Assembly (NCBI GenBank): GCA_039707655.1
Contig: CM077666.1
Coordinates: forward strand, 393,037,886 to 393,101,885
DNA: 64,000 bases
Direction: 5' to 3'
Source: Elymus sibiricus
Taxonomy: Eukaryota; Streptophyta; Magnoliopsida; Poales; Poaceae
Shown here piece after piece: positions 47,971 to 58,816 of the stretch. Made by a program: the position numbers and the translations under genes. The notes under the pieces were generated by a model that saw only the letters and a program-made list of their open reading frames with translations, ran no database searches and had not been told where the DNA came from. The first letter of the stretch is position 1; every line of letters begins with the position of its first letter.

Positions 47971-50900
47971 ATCTTTCTTGCAGGAAAAATGTCTCCAGGT
48001 GAAAGAAATCAAATCATATGCCTGAGACAAATCGATATTTGCAGGGGATATGCTTCACTTTCTGAAAGGATTGACTTTTACCCTTGCTGATATTATTGCT
48101 TCTATCCCATCAGTGTTTCGTGAAAGGAAACTTGGTTCTATTGAAAGAATTTTGAGATACTTGCATTATCATGTGATATGCTTCGGCCAGTCAAACTAAC
48201 TCAATTTCAGGATATTGGGTCATTTGTCACAGTGAAGATATATCCGAAGACATTGTCGAAGAATATGCTTGTGACTGTGTAGAAGATCAATCTCGCCTGT
48301 TTTGGGAATTCTTTCAAGATATCTCTGAATGGAAAGGATATTATTATCAGTCACGTCAAGATGAAGAATTTATTGGCTGACCAAAGTTTTCTTTCGGTCA
48401 TTTTCTTTTGCTATGCTTTTACTTCGGGATTTAAGTTCTTTCTCATAGGATGTTTTATCTTCTTTCATAGATCTGGACTTAGTCATGTATGCATTTCACT
48501 CGTGGCTATTTCCTTTCACTTTGATTTTCTCTCTGAGTGAAATGTTTCGGACCCTACCTCTCCATTATATCTTATCCAGTCTATGCTTTTCTCTCATGGG
48601 TATGCAATTTTATCTGAAGCAATTTTCTCCTAGTGTCCTTGGCTATGAGAGAAATGCGTTCCGAAGGTTATTTCCAATTTGGCGAAAGCCCTCCAAAATT
48701 TGGTTCTCCCGCCCAAGTGAGGAGAAACTGGTCCTTCGGTTGACACGTGCCCATGTACAACCGCCACTTATCATATGCGTTGAATGTGAAGAGCCCATTG
48801 ACTCTGAACCGTAAATTTTCTCTCGAGACAGCTGGGTTTCCCCCCTCCTCGTCTTCCTTGTACGGTTCCAACCTCTTCGTCACTCATCGTCTCCCTCGCT
48901 CAAAAAATCCTCGGTGCGCCGTCGCACTTGCAACTTCGATGAGATCATCCGCCGATGAAACTCCAGTGGACCTCGCCGCATTTGCTCCAAGCCGCCGCGG
49001 TAAATCTTCCTCTCCGCGTTGCCTTAGTTGATCTCCGCCACCAAGTTAGGGTACGGAGATCCGAACTCATATTTCTCATTCCATTCATAATATGAGTTCA
49101 ACCCAACGCAATTATCTTCTGATTCAACTATCCCAGTAGATCTTCAAGAGCTTATACTTTTTACCGTGCACGGCTTGTAGTTTTTCCTTGTGCTCATCCG
49201 AATAGATCTAAACTTTGTGTTTTCTCTCTGATGAAAATTAGATGGATTTCATCTTAGTAGATTTCTTTCGGAACTTACTTGCATGAAATTTTTTGAAGAT
49301 ATTTCTCATTCGAGATAATTCTCAAAGTGTTGAACAATTCTTCTCCAAAAATGATTTTCATCAAAAACTTTATTTGTGCGTACTCATGGCCCTGTCTATA
49401 TTTTCCCTCGCATCTATTCTCTTTCATAGGTTAATGGATTATGTTGAAGTTTCTGCTAAGCCTGCTGGTCAGACAGAAATGGGTGAAGAGACTGTCATGG
49501 GCACGGGAGTTGTATCAAAAGCTCAGTTTGATGAAGAATGGCAGTCTGCAGAAGAAGATGTGTGGCACCGAAAAGAAATCCGGGTGCCGAAAGAAATCCC
49601 ATCGAAAAGAAAGTTGTGACGAAGAAAATGCTTCTGATGAAGAGAAATCTGGATGTCGAAAGAAATCCCATCAAAAAAAAGTTGGGAAGAAGAAAATGCT
49701 TCTGATGAAAAGAAAGCTATAAGCCGAAAGAAATGAGCCCAGTGCTCAGGGAGAAGGAAGTGTGGAAAATGCAAATGTTTCAGATCCTCAAGCATCGGAA
49801 CAATCTTCTGAAAAGAATGAGAGGCAGCGAAATTCTCCTTCTAGAGTTATTCTTCAAGAAGGTAGAATCAGAGAAGGAAAACAAGGCTCAAGTGCTTCAA
49901 AACAATGAATCAGAGAAAGAAAAGGCCCTTGTGCCTCGTCAAATAGAAATGAGCTTGAGAATGAAAATCTTGAAAAAGCTGATGTGCCCCTCACGGAAAA
50001 TGTTGCCATGGAGATTGATTGTCCAAGTACTTCAAATTCTAAAACAAATGCTGGTCCATCAGAAACAAATGCTGAAACAAATGTTGGCTCACAGCCGAAA
50101 GAAAATGCTCTCTGCCGAAAGAAAATGCTCGCAGCTGAAAAGTAATTAGATATTTCATCATGAATATCTTGATTTACCACTGATGAGAATATTGGAATGC
50201 TTAAAGCAAATCCTTCAGGACATTGAAGATTTTTAGCTTACGAAGGTTTTCTCATTCAAGCACCCATGGAACTGAGAATATATTCTCTAGTCTTATGCCA
50301 CACTATATGTGTCGGGTGACAAACAAGATATCAAAAACATGGGATCTCGAATGGATAACAGAGCACCATGTCATGAAGGGCAGCGCTGAAGAATTTCTCG
50401 AGTGTCTGCATTTCCCTCGGATTGAAAGCAACAACTTTGAAACTCGTGTGCATTTTATCGATGAGATTTCTAATGAACAGTTTCACCTCCTGATGGATTC
50501 GGATAAGGTTGGCAATTATCTTTCGTATGGTTTTTTCCTCGGACAAAATATCTGAAGTTCAACTTTCAAACCTTCCGTTATATTCTGTGTCATACTACAA
50601 GTCCTCTATCGGGAGCATATGATTCAGGAGCAATTCATGGTGTATTGCGCAACACTCTCAATGGCCTATATCTTGGCTATGTCTCTGGTAACAAAGATGT
50701 ATTCATGCATCAACTTGTTGATTCTGCCGAAGAAAATGAAGCTGAGAAGAAGATTATCAATTGATGCGCAAGGAAAGAATACTTGCTCAAGATGCTCCAG
50801 AGAAATTTATCCATCATGTCAGAGACACTCTGCTGATGTTGAAAGATTACAAAAGGCAAAGTTTTCAGAGATAATACATCCAGACTCCAGAGATCAGTCT

Positions 50901-51956
50901 TAGAACCCAACAACTCCTGCTGAAGCACATTGATAATGATCGGAAAGAAAAAAGAGCGTCTTGCGCATGAGCTGAATATTCCCCACAATAATACACGCAA
51001 AATTCAGATGATTTCATGGATGCCCCATTGAGGAAATTACTGAGGAAATTCCTTTCTAAGAAGAAAATCAACGTGGCTAGTCTATTTGAAACATATGACT
51101 TCATGGATGCCCCGCTGACTATTGAAGATCTTCGAGAGTGCAACACTCCTAAGTTTTCAGCCAGATTTCCTTCAATAGATCCGCTGAGGATTAATCTGAA
51201 CAATGTTATCACTGAGTTTGAGGCTACATCGCATAACTTTTTATATGAGGAGAACAGTGTTCCGTTATCTGCTGAAAGAGTTTCTCAGAAGAAAGATGAA
51301 AATGCTCCAGTAACCCCAGTTGTGCCGCAGCGTTCCGATAAAGAAGCAGAAGAAGATGCAGCTAAAGATAATGTTGTCACCTCTGAGGCGGAAACTTCTT
51401 CGCCAAGCGAGTCTGGACCTTTTTCGGGCACGGTTCATTTTTCCTTCGGGCGTGTAATGTCTCATGTTCTTTTTCACCTTTTTGACACTTGTTGACAAAA
51501 AGGGGGAGAAGACATCGAGTGATATATTTGCGGGTCTTTGCTGGGTTGTTTTTCAAGTTTACAACACTTGTCTTCATTTGATTCTTATCGTGTTGTATAA
51601 CTCTTGGGAACTCTTTCTAGTTCTCGAATGATAATAACCCCTGCCATACTTCATTTCTCTCGAGAATTTATTTTTCCAGGTGGAATTATTACCAGAGTTC
51701 ACGTATGGATGCACTCTATTATATCTCGGACATTATCCTTCGGTGCAATACATTTATTCTCGAAGATCTGAAATATCTCTCCACCAAGCTTATTCTAATA
51801 TATGCAGGTTTATCCAAAAGGTTAATCTTTCATACGCTGCATACATTTAGGGGGAGTATATTTATCTTCAAGATATTATCGAATTTACATTCCGCACATT
51901 TCTGGTTACATATCTATCTACTCTTCAATGTTTATCTATTTTGTCAACAATCGTCC
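47971..51956 (+). other. 4-kb interior with no recognisable pol; gene-like GC-rich segment
   Basis: Where protease, integrase and reverse transcriptase would lie, only fragmentary frames occur. At 48830-49010 a GC-rich stretch contains ATG at 48939 and 20 codons (RSSADETPVDLAAF) before a GGTAAAT donor-like site. A TTTCATAG acceptor-like site precedes 49430, but the phase does not join cleanly. Frames at 49434-49619, 50223-50555 and 51016-51495 are Lys/Glu-rich or unclassified. The last one ends shortly before AAAAAGGGGGAG. It might be a decayed envelope-like or captured-gene ORF downstream of a deleted pol; I cannot show which. Confidence 0.5.
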
Positions 51957-51970
51957 AAAAAGGGGGAGAT
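51957..51970 (+). promoter_or_regulatory. polypurine tract before the second LTR
   Basis: AAAAAGGGGGAGAT lies immediately before TGTTGGTGC. Similar purine runs occur at about 51498-51510 and about 51849-51857. Confidence 0.85.
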
Positions 51971-52097
51971 TGTTGGTGCAATTCCTTGCCCCTTGTGTTT
52001 TGGAGATTGTTGTCAGAAACGGTGAGGGACTAATTTGTTTACTAGTGCAAACACAAAGAAATAGTCCCTGGAGTATCGAGAAGATTGCTATAATCTG

Positions 52098-52280
52098 CCG
52101 AAAGGTTTGCTACCGAAAGGTATGCTACCGAAAGGTTTGCAACTGAAAGGCTTGCTTCCAAAAGGTATGCTGCTTCCGATAGGCATGCTACCAAAAGGTT
52201 TGCTACCGAAAGGTATGCTGTCGAAAGGTTTGCTACTGAAAGGTATGCTACCGAAAGGTTTGTTTCCGAAAGGATTGCTA
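52098..52280. repeat. 15-bp tandem array in the second LTR (about 12 copies)
   Basis: It has the same unit as at 43144, starting at 52098, with one unit lengthened to 18 bases near 52158. It has about two units fewer than the first LTR. Confidence 0.93.
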
Positions 52281-53919
52281 CGGAAGAGATTGCTATAATA
52301 TCCCGAAAGGATTGCTGCCGAAGAGATTGCTATAATCTTCCGAGAAGATTGCAGCAGAGAAGATTGATATGTTTCAAGAAGCTTAGTATCGAGAAGATTG
52401 CCACTTCCGAGAAGTTTGCTATAAACTTCCTCGAAAGTTATCTGCGCTGCAGAAAAGATTGACATGTCTCGAAGAGTTTGTTATCAAGAAGAATGCTATA
52501 TTCTTTCAGGAAGTTTGAAGAACTTCACCGAGAAACATCTACGTTGCAGAGAAGAGAAGGATATGTTTCGAGAAGAAAGCATAACGAAAAGATTGCGTGC
52601 CGGAGATGGTCCTGTAAGAATTGCTGACGCAAAGCAATTTTCATTCGGTGTGTCCGAAGAAGAATGACTGCAGTCGAGAAGATTGAAGATGAAGCGAAGA
52701 CGTAGCATTTGTTTCATTGTTCTTCTTTCTTTTATTTGAGTCATAGGACCACCGTACTATTAAGAGGGGTATAAGTATTCGAGACTTTTGTCTGTTGTGA
52801 TGCTTAGCCAAAACCTATGTAAGATTGAGAGAAATCTCTTTGTGTTCCGAATGATTACCTGTCAGCAGAAGACGTTGTTCTTCGGAGCTGCAGGAGATAT
52901 CTTTCAGACCGAGGAGTTAGCATTACTTGTTCCTCAAGTAATGTTATTGTTGTGCTCAAAATCCGACCGTTGGAAACGTGTCGGTTGGCCATTGGCTAGA
53001 CCGCGTGTCCTCAATGGTCATTTCCCATCCGGGAAGGCTACGGCTATAAATAGGCATCCCGCTCCAACGTTGCCCGTTGGCTGCTCCACTTGAGATTCTG
53101 AGAAGATTGATTGAGCACCCCTCTCCGAGAGATTTGAGTTTAAAATCCACTGAGAGAAAATCAAGAGCCGAAACTTAGATAGTGGTTGAGCATCACAGTA
53201 GATCTGAGTTGAGAGTTCTTGTACCTATTACTCTTGAGAGCTGCATACTCTCTAGACGGATAGGTGTCGGCTCGAGTGTTGAAGAGTTGTTGTCTTCACC
53301 GAGCAAAGTCTTCAGCAACCAAGAGTCGTTGTGGTTCGCAAAGAAGTCTATCGAAGGTTTGGAGATCGCCGACAAGAATCTACCACGAGTGAAATCAACT
53401 GAAGTTCGAGGAACTTCACGTTGACGAGAATAGGATGGAGACAGTTTATCTCCCGTGTTGAATCACAAGTCCCTCCAACCAGACGTAGCTCTTTTGCAGA
53501 AGAGTGAACTGGTCTACCAAATCATCTGTCGCCATCGAGCACCACTGGTCATTTCTATCCTACTGCATTTCTTTCAGTAGTTTAAATTCGGTGCTCTTTG
53601 TTGTCGATAGATATCTATATGTGTACTCTGATTCTTTATCTTTCAAGCATTCTTTTCAGTACCGTGACTATATTGTGTTGCACACTTGCTTTCACAGTAC
53701 TTAAGGATGTTTATCTGTATGTTCATCTGCTTTTCATATGGTGCTACTTAGTCTTTATGCTAAGTCTTGCTCTGATGAATATTTCGCAGTAGTGTGCATG
53801 TTTTGTATCTGTTATATGTGCAATTGTTTCATGTGTGTAACTCTATCCATGTTGATAGTTTTGTTTCTGTAGTAGTTTTGATTCGTAGAACTAAAACTGC
53901 TCAGTTGTGTTTCCGTAGT

Positions 53920-54190
53920 AGTTTTGTTTCGGGAACAGCTTTGTTTCGGAAACAGTTCTGTTTTAGGAACAATTTTGTTTCGAGGACAGTTTTGTTTCGG
54001 AAACAGTTTTGTCTCGGAAACAGTTTTGTTTTGGAAACAGCTTTGTTTCAGAAACAGTTTTGTCTCGAAAACAGTTTTGTTTCGAAAATAGTTTTGTTTC
54101 GAGAACAGTTTTGTTTTGGGAACAAATTTTGTTTCAGAACAAGTTTTTCTTCGGAACTAGTTTTCCTTCGGAAATATTTTTCCTTCGTAG
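53920..54190. repeat. 17-bp tandem array in the second LTR (about 15 copies)
   Basis: AGTTTTGTTTCGGAAAC-like units are spaced 17 bases from 53920. It is expanded relative to the array at 44993. Confidence 0.92.
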
Positions 54191-54374
54191 AACTGAAACT
54201 GCTTAGTTTACTATCCGTTGTGCTGTGTTGAGAGTATTCAACATTTCGAAAGAAATTTTGAATCTCCCATTCACCCCCCCTCTGGTCGATACACTCTGGT
54301 CCTTACAATTGGTATCAGAGCCAGGTTCTCCTTGTCTCTGCGTATTAAGGTCTAATCGCCTTGGAGTTTTGAGT

Positions 54375-55218
54375 ATGTCGCTTGCAGGACACCATGGGCA
54401 CTCTGAAAGATTTCCTTTCTTCGATAGAAATGTCTATCCATTCTGGAAACAGAAGATGATGATTCGACTAAAGGCCATCAACGAAGAAATGTGGCAGATT
54501 GTGGGAAATGGCTACACAATTCAGTTTCCCGAATCTCCCACACCCAATGACGAAAGAAATATTCAGCTGGATGCACACGCAAAGCATATCATCTACAATC
54601 ATCTCTCCAGGATGCAATTCCTTCAGTACATAAGACTTGAAACAGCGAAAGAAATCTGGGACAGATTAGAGAAGATCAATGAAGGTGTTTCAACTCAAAA
54701 AGAAATACGAATCGATATTCTTCGGGCCAAGTACAACCACTTCAAGAGGCTCAAGAATGAAAACTGTCAAGAAACCTTTGATCGTCTGAATGATATCGCA
54801 AATGAGTTGCAAGGTCTTGGTGCTGAAGATATTACCGATCATGATATTGTGAAGAAGTTGCTTTGGTCCCTGGACAGTTCTTTCAATACCCTCGAGCTGA
54901 TGATCAAGGAAAGTCGTGACTTCAAAAGTCTCGATGATGCTGATGATATGGAGAGGCTAAACACCCATGAATAACAAGAAGAAGAGAAAAGAGATCTATA
55001 TGGCTCTCGCTACCGAAAGAATCATGCTCTCAAAGCTGCTGGCGATTCTTCTTCGAACGTCAAAAATAATGCCGATGAATATTCCGATGACCCTGATAGC
55101 ATCAGCAAAGATCCCATGCAGATAACTAAGCACTTGCAATGCTGCCCGAAAGAGAATCAGATTCCGAAAAAGAACCAGTTTTAGAAAAAGAATCAGTTTC
55201 TGAAAAAGAAATCAGGCA
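54375..55218 (+). pseudogene. second, truncated gag copy of the gag-only element
   Basis: An ATG at 54375 opens a protein nearly identical to the N-terminal part of the gag at 45382. It lacks the early TGA of that copy but has TAA at 54972-54974 and TAG near 55180. It breaks off in the KKKSGS stretch at about 55218, before the zinc knuckle, and the copia RNase H sequence starts at once. The truncation point corresponds to about 46226 in the first copy. Confidence 0.9.
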
Positions 55219-55515
55219 GTAAAGGGTTATGTCGATGCAAGCTTTGACACCGATCCGGATGACTCTAAGTCTCAAACCAGATACATATTTATATTGCATG
55301 GTGGAGCAGTCATTTGGAATAGCTCCAAGTGGAGCGTGGTAGCAGCATCTACAGAATGACATAGAGATTTGCAAAGTACATACGGATCTGAATGTGGTAG
55401 ACCCATTGACTAAAACCTCTGTCACTAGCAAAACATGATCAAACCCCAGAACTCATTGGGTGTTAATCACATAGCGATGTGAATTAGATTATTGACTCTA
55501 GTGCAAGTGGGAGAC
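55219..55515 (+). pseudogene. copia RNase H remnant and 3' interior of the Angela-like element
   Basis: The segment reads GYVDASFDTDPDDSKSQT and GGAVIWNSS, the copia RNase H start. It then skips a large part after VAASTE (a second deletion) to HTDLNVVDPLTK-like sequence. It ends with the polypurine stretch AAGTGGGAGA before the 3' LTR at 55516. It proves that the outer copia element resumes here. Confidence 0.85.
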
Positions 55516-57260
55516 TGTTGGAAATATGCCCTAGAGGCAATAATAAATTGGTTATTATCATATTTCCTTGTTCATGATAAATGTTTATTATTCATGCTAA
55601 AATTGTATTGATCGGAAACTTAAATACATGTGTGAATACATAAACTACACCGTGTCCCTAGTAAGCCTCTACTAGACTAGCTCGTTGATCAAAGATGGCT
55701 ATGGTTTCCTGACCATAGACATGAGTTTTCATTTGATAACGGGATCACATCATTAGGAGAATGATGTGATGGACAAGACCCAACCGTAAGCTTAGCATCA
55801 GATCGTTTAGTTATTTGCTACAGCTTTCTTCATGTCAAGTATCTATTCCTAAGACCATGCGATCATGCAACTCCTGGATACCGGAGGAATACTTTGTGTG
55901 CTATCAAACGTCACTTCGTAACTGGGTGATCATAAAGATGCTCTACAGGTATCTCCGAAGGTGTCTGTTGGGTTGGCATGGATCGAGACTGGGATTTGTC
56001 ACTCCGTATGACGGAGAGATATCTCTGGGCCCTCTTGGTAATACAACATCGTAAAGAGCTTGCAAGCACTGTGGCTAATGGGTTAGTCACGGGATCTTGT
56101 ATCACGGAACGAGTAAAGAGACTTGCCGGTAACGAGATTGAACTAGGTATGGAGATACCGACGATCGAATCTCGGGCAAGTAACATATCGCCGGACAAAG
56201 GGAATTGCATACGGGATTAACCGAATCCTAGACATCGTGGTTCAACTGATAAAAGATCTTCGTGGAATATGTAGGAATCAATATGGGCATCCAGGTTCCG
56301 CTATTGGTTATTGACCGGAGAGGTGTCTCGGTCATGACTACATGATTCCTGAACCCGTAGGGTCGGACGCTTAACGTTCGTTGATGCTAGAGTGGTATTG
56401 GGATATTTGATGATTGGTAACCAAATGTTGTTCGGAGTCCCGGATGAGATCCCGGACGTCACGAGGAGTCTCAGAATGGTCGAGAGGTAAAGATTTATAT
56501 ATGGGAAGTCATATTTTGGGTTCCGGAAAAAGGTGCAGTTTTTTCGGTATTGTACCGGGAAGCTTCCAGAAGGTTCCGGAGGATTCCGGAGGGGTCCGGA
56601 AGTCCACAAGTGGGTCCACCACATCCCAAGGGCTGGCATGGGTTGAGGGGAGGCGCCCTGGCCTTATTGGGCCAGGCGCACCAAGTCCTCAAAAGCCCAT
56701 GTGGCTAGGGAAGGGAAAAAAAGGGGAGTCCTAGTAGGAATAGGATTGGACTTGGAGTCCAAGTCCTCCCCCCCTTGGCTGCGCCCTAGGGCTTGGAGGG
56801 GCTGTTCCCCATGCCCCTCCACCTATATATATAGAGGAGGGGGTGCCCCAAACGACACACCAGCCCCTGGGCGCCCCTCTCTCTCCCGTTACACCACCGC
56901 CTCGTCCCAACGACGCTTAGCGAAGCGCTGTCGGTGCTCCACCACCTCCATCACCACCACGCCGTTGTGCTGGTTGTGATCCCATCTACTTCTCCACCTT
57001 CCCTTGCTGGATCAAGGAGAAGGAGACGTCATCGAGCCGTACGTGTGCTAAACTCGGAGGTGCCGTCCGTTCGGCACTAGATCGGTTGGATCATGATCGG
57101 ATCGCGAAGAGTACGACTACATCAATCGCATTATATACGCTTCCGCTTTCGGTCTACGAGGGTATGTAGACACACTCTCTTCTCTCGTTGCTATGCTTCT
57201 CCTAGATAGATCTTGGGTGTTCGTGGGAATTTTTTTATTTTCATGCTTCGTTCCCCATCA
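55516..57260 (+). repeat. 3' LTR of the Angela-like copia (1745 bp)
   Basis: It pairs with 37159-38907 from TGTTGGAAATATGCCC to CGTTCCCCATCA and is followed by GTAAG, the target duplication. Confidence 0.95.
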
Positions 57261-57265
57261 GTAAG

Positions 57266-58816
57266 ACAGGGAAAGGTATGACTTCATCAAAAATTCATAA
57301 GATGTAGTGCAATGGCATGATATCCTCGAGATACCAGGGGGTGATACTCAAAGGTAGAACATAATAGAAGTTGAACTGGGTCATTGACCTACGACAGCAG
57401 ATACTTTAACCTTGTCGAAAAATAAACGAGGCACTGGGATGGATTCCTTTCAGATATATTGAATAAGGACAGCATGGTCAAAACCATAACTGCAAGGGAT
57501 CAAATTTAATGATACCGAAAGAATTATCCAAATGATTAAATATTTTACAAAAAGCTTTTGTGACGGTCTACATCGTTCCCATGGGCATGAACACAAAGTT
57601 CAAGGTCGACTCCCACTTCTTCAATGCATAACCTTTCATTCACTTCTTGTTTTCAAAGAAGTTGTAGTGTTGAAATTTTATCTGACAGAACGCCAGTAGA
57701 GTATAACCCGCATACTTCCGGGTGTACACAGATTAGGGAAGGCATAGGTTCAACCCATCGGGGCATCTTAGGAACATATACCACAAACTTCAAGAGTACA
57801 TAACACAAGCTCGATAGTAGAGCATGGTTGACAAAAAGCAGAGGATACAATTTACCAAAGGCATTATGTATCAAGGGAAGAACTCACAAGGTTTTTAGAA
57901 TATGCAGGAACGGTCAGATAATAATCCACCAAAGGGTCTGGGGGACCACAAAGGATCTAATGTGAGTATCGGTACTCAACCAGAAGAAGAAAGAATGCAA
58001 GCCATCGGATTATAGAAACATCTAAAAAATTCGAAGCTTAAATACAAAGGAGTTATGATTTCCAAATTGATGGATCATAAGCAGATGCTCTGATCAAAGA
58101 TGAGTAAGCTGAATAGACATAGAGGCACAACCGATCAAAACTTGATTGGTCAAGAACCAGCTCATATCCGAAATGACGTCTGAGCCGGAGGGATAATTTC
58201 CAGGGATCAATTGATGATTGCGAGTATTCGCACACATGTTGAATCAATAGGATCATAATGACAATCACAGAGGATTTTAACGAAGATTGTCGAACACCTG
58301 GATTTTAGCACAAGTGTAAGTAGGTGACAAGGAATTTCAACGGCAGTAGGACATACAGGCTTTTCAGGAAAATCGAATAGTATTTCAGGGCATCTTGTAA
58401 TAACAAGAGCAACTGGGGATGAATGTATGAACGACAAGTATATGTAGTTATCTACGGGGATTTATCGGTGGTAGGGAATCGCAAAAGCGATGAGCACAAG
58501 GGTCTCGGGAAAGCATCGAAGAGTGCTTCGGGATATCTTGAAATATCCAAGGATGATTGGGAATGAGTGGCTCTCCGGAATGAAGTCGTTACGTGAGCCT
58601 AGAGGTAGAGTTAGCAAAATCATTTAACCCAAAAAGAAGAGAGATCAGAGTCCCAGAGTAAGAAGAGGAATAAAAGATCCTAATCCCATCCATTTGCGAT
58701 GTGGGCCCGTAAGCCACACAACATAGTTAGTAAAATAGTTTTCCAAAGACTAGACTCAACTTCGGCCAAGGAGTTGGAAAGGGGCTTCCTACAGGCAGTC
58801 GGCTCTGATACCAACT
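57266..58816 (-). other. LARD-like interior, 5' part, with primer-binding site
   Basis: This resumes the interior broken at 37158. On the minus strand TGGTATCAGAGCC at 58813-58801 is the initiator-methionine primer-binding site, three bases from the 5' LTR. The remainder shows no gag or other recognisable domain on either strand. Confidence 0.75.

Larger units (their letters stand above)
51971..54307 (+). repeat. second LTR of the gag-only element (2337 bp)
   Basis: It is a near-identical copy of 43017-45314. It is 39 bp longer, mainly because its 17-bp array has more copies while its 15-bp array has fewer. It is followed by a primer-binding site and gag rather than by flanking DNA. Confidence 0.93.
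43017..55218 (+). mobile_element. gag-only LTR retroelement with recombined LTR-int-LTR-int structure
   Basis: It starts with TG after CTAAG (43012-43016) inside the copia reverse transcriptase. The order is LTR 43017-45314, primer-binding site 45317-45329, interior to 51970, a second LTR 51971-54307, then again the primer-binding site and gag to about 55218. There the sequence switches directly to copia RNase H. No closing LTR and no right duplication exist. The first interior has gag but no protease, integrase or reverse transcriptase that I can find. This is best explained by unequal recombination producing a tandem arrangement, followed by a deletion that removed the end of the element and the copia reverse transcriptase. 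Confidence 0.88.
37159..57260 (+). mobile_element. Angela/WIS/BARE-like Ty1/copia element, internally damaged
   Basis: It has two LTRs (37159-38907 and 55516-57260) and exact GTAAG duplications (37154-37158, 57261-57265). In the first about 300 bases the LTRs differ at about seven positions by eye. Between the LTRs are a leader, gag, and pol up to the start of reverse transcriptase. Another retroelement (43017 to about 55218) follows, then a short RNase H remnant. The central part of reverse transcriptase is missing altogether. The LTR opening TGTTGGAAATATGCCC identifies the BARE/WIS/Angela group. Confidence 0.95.
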
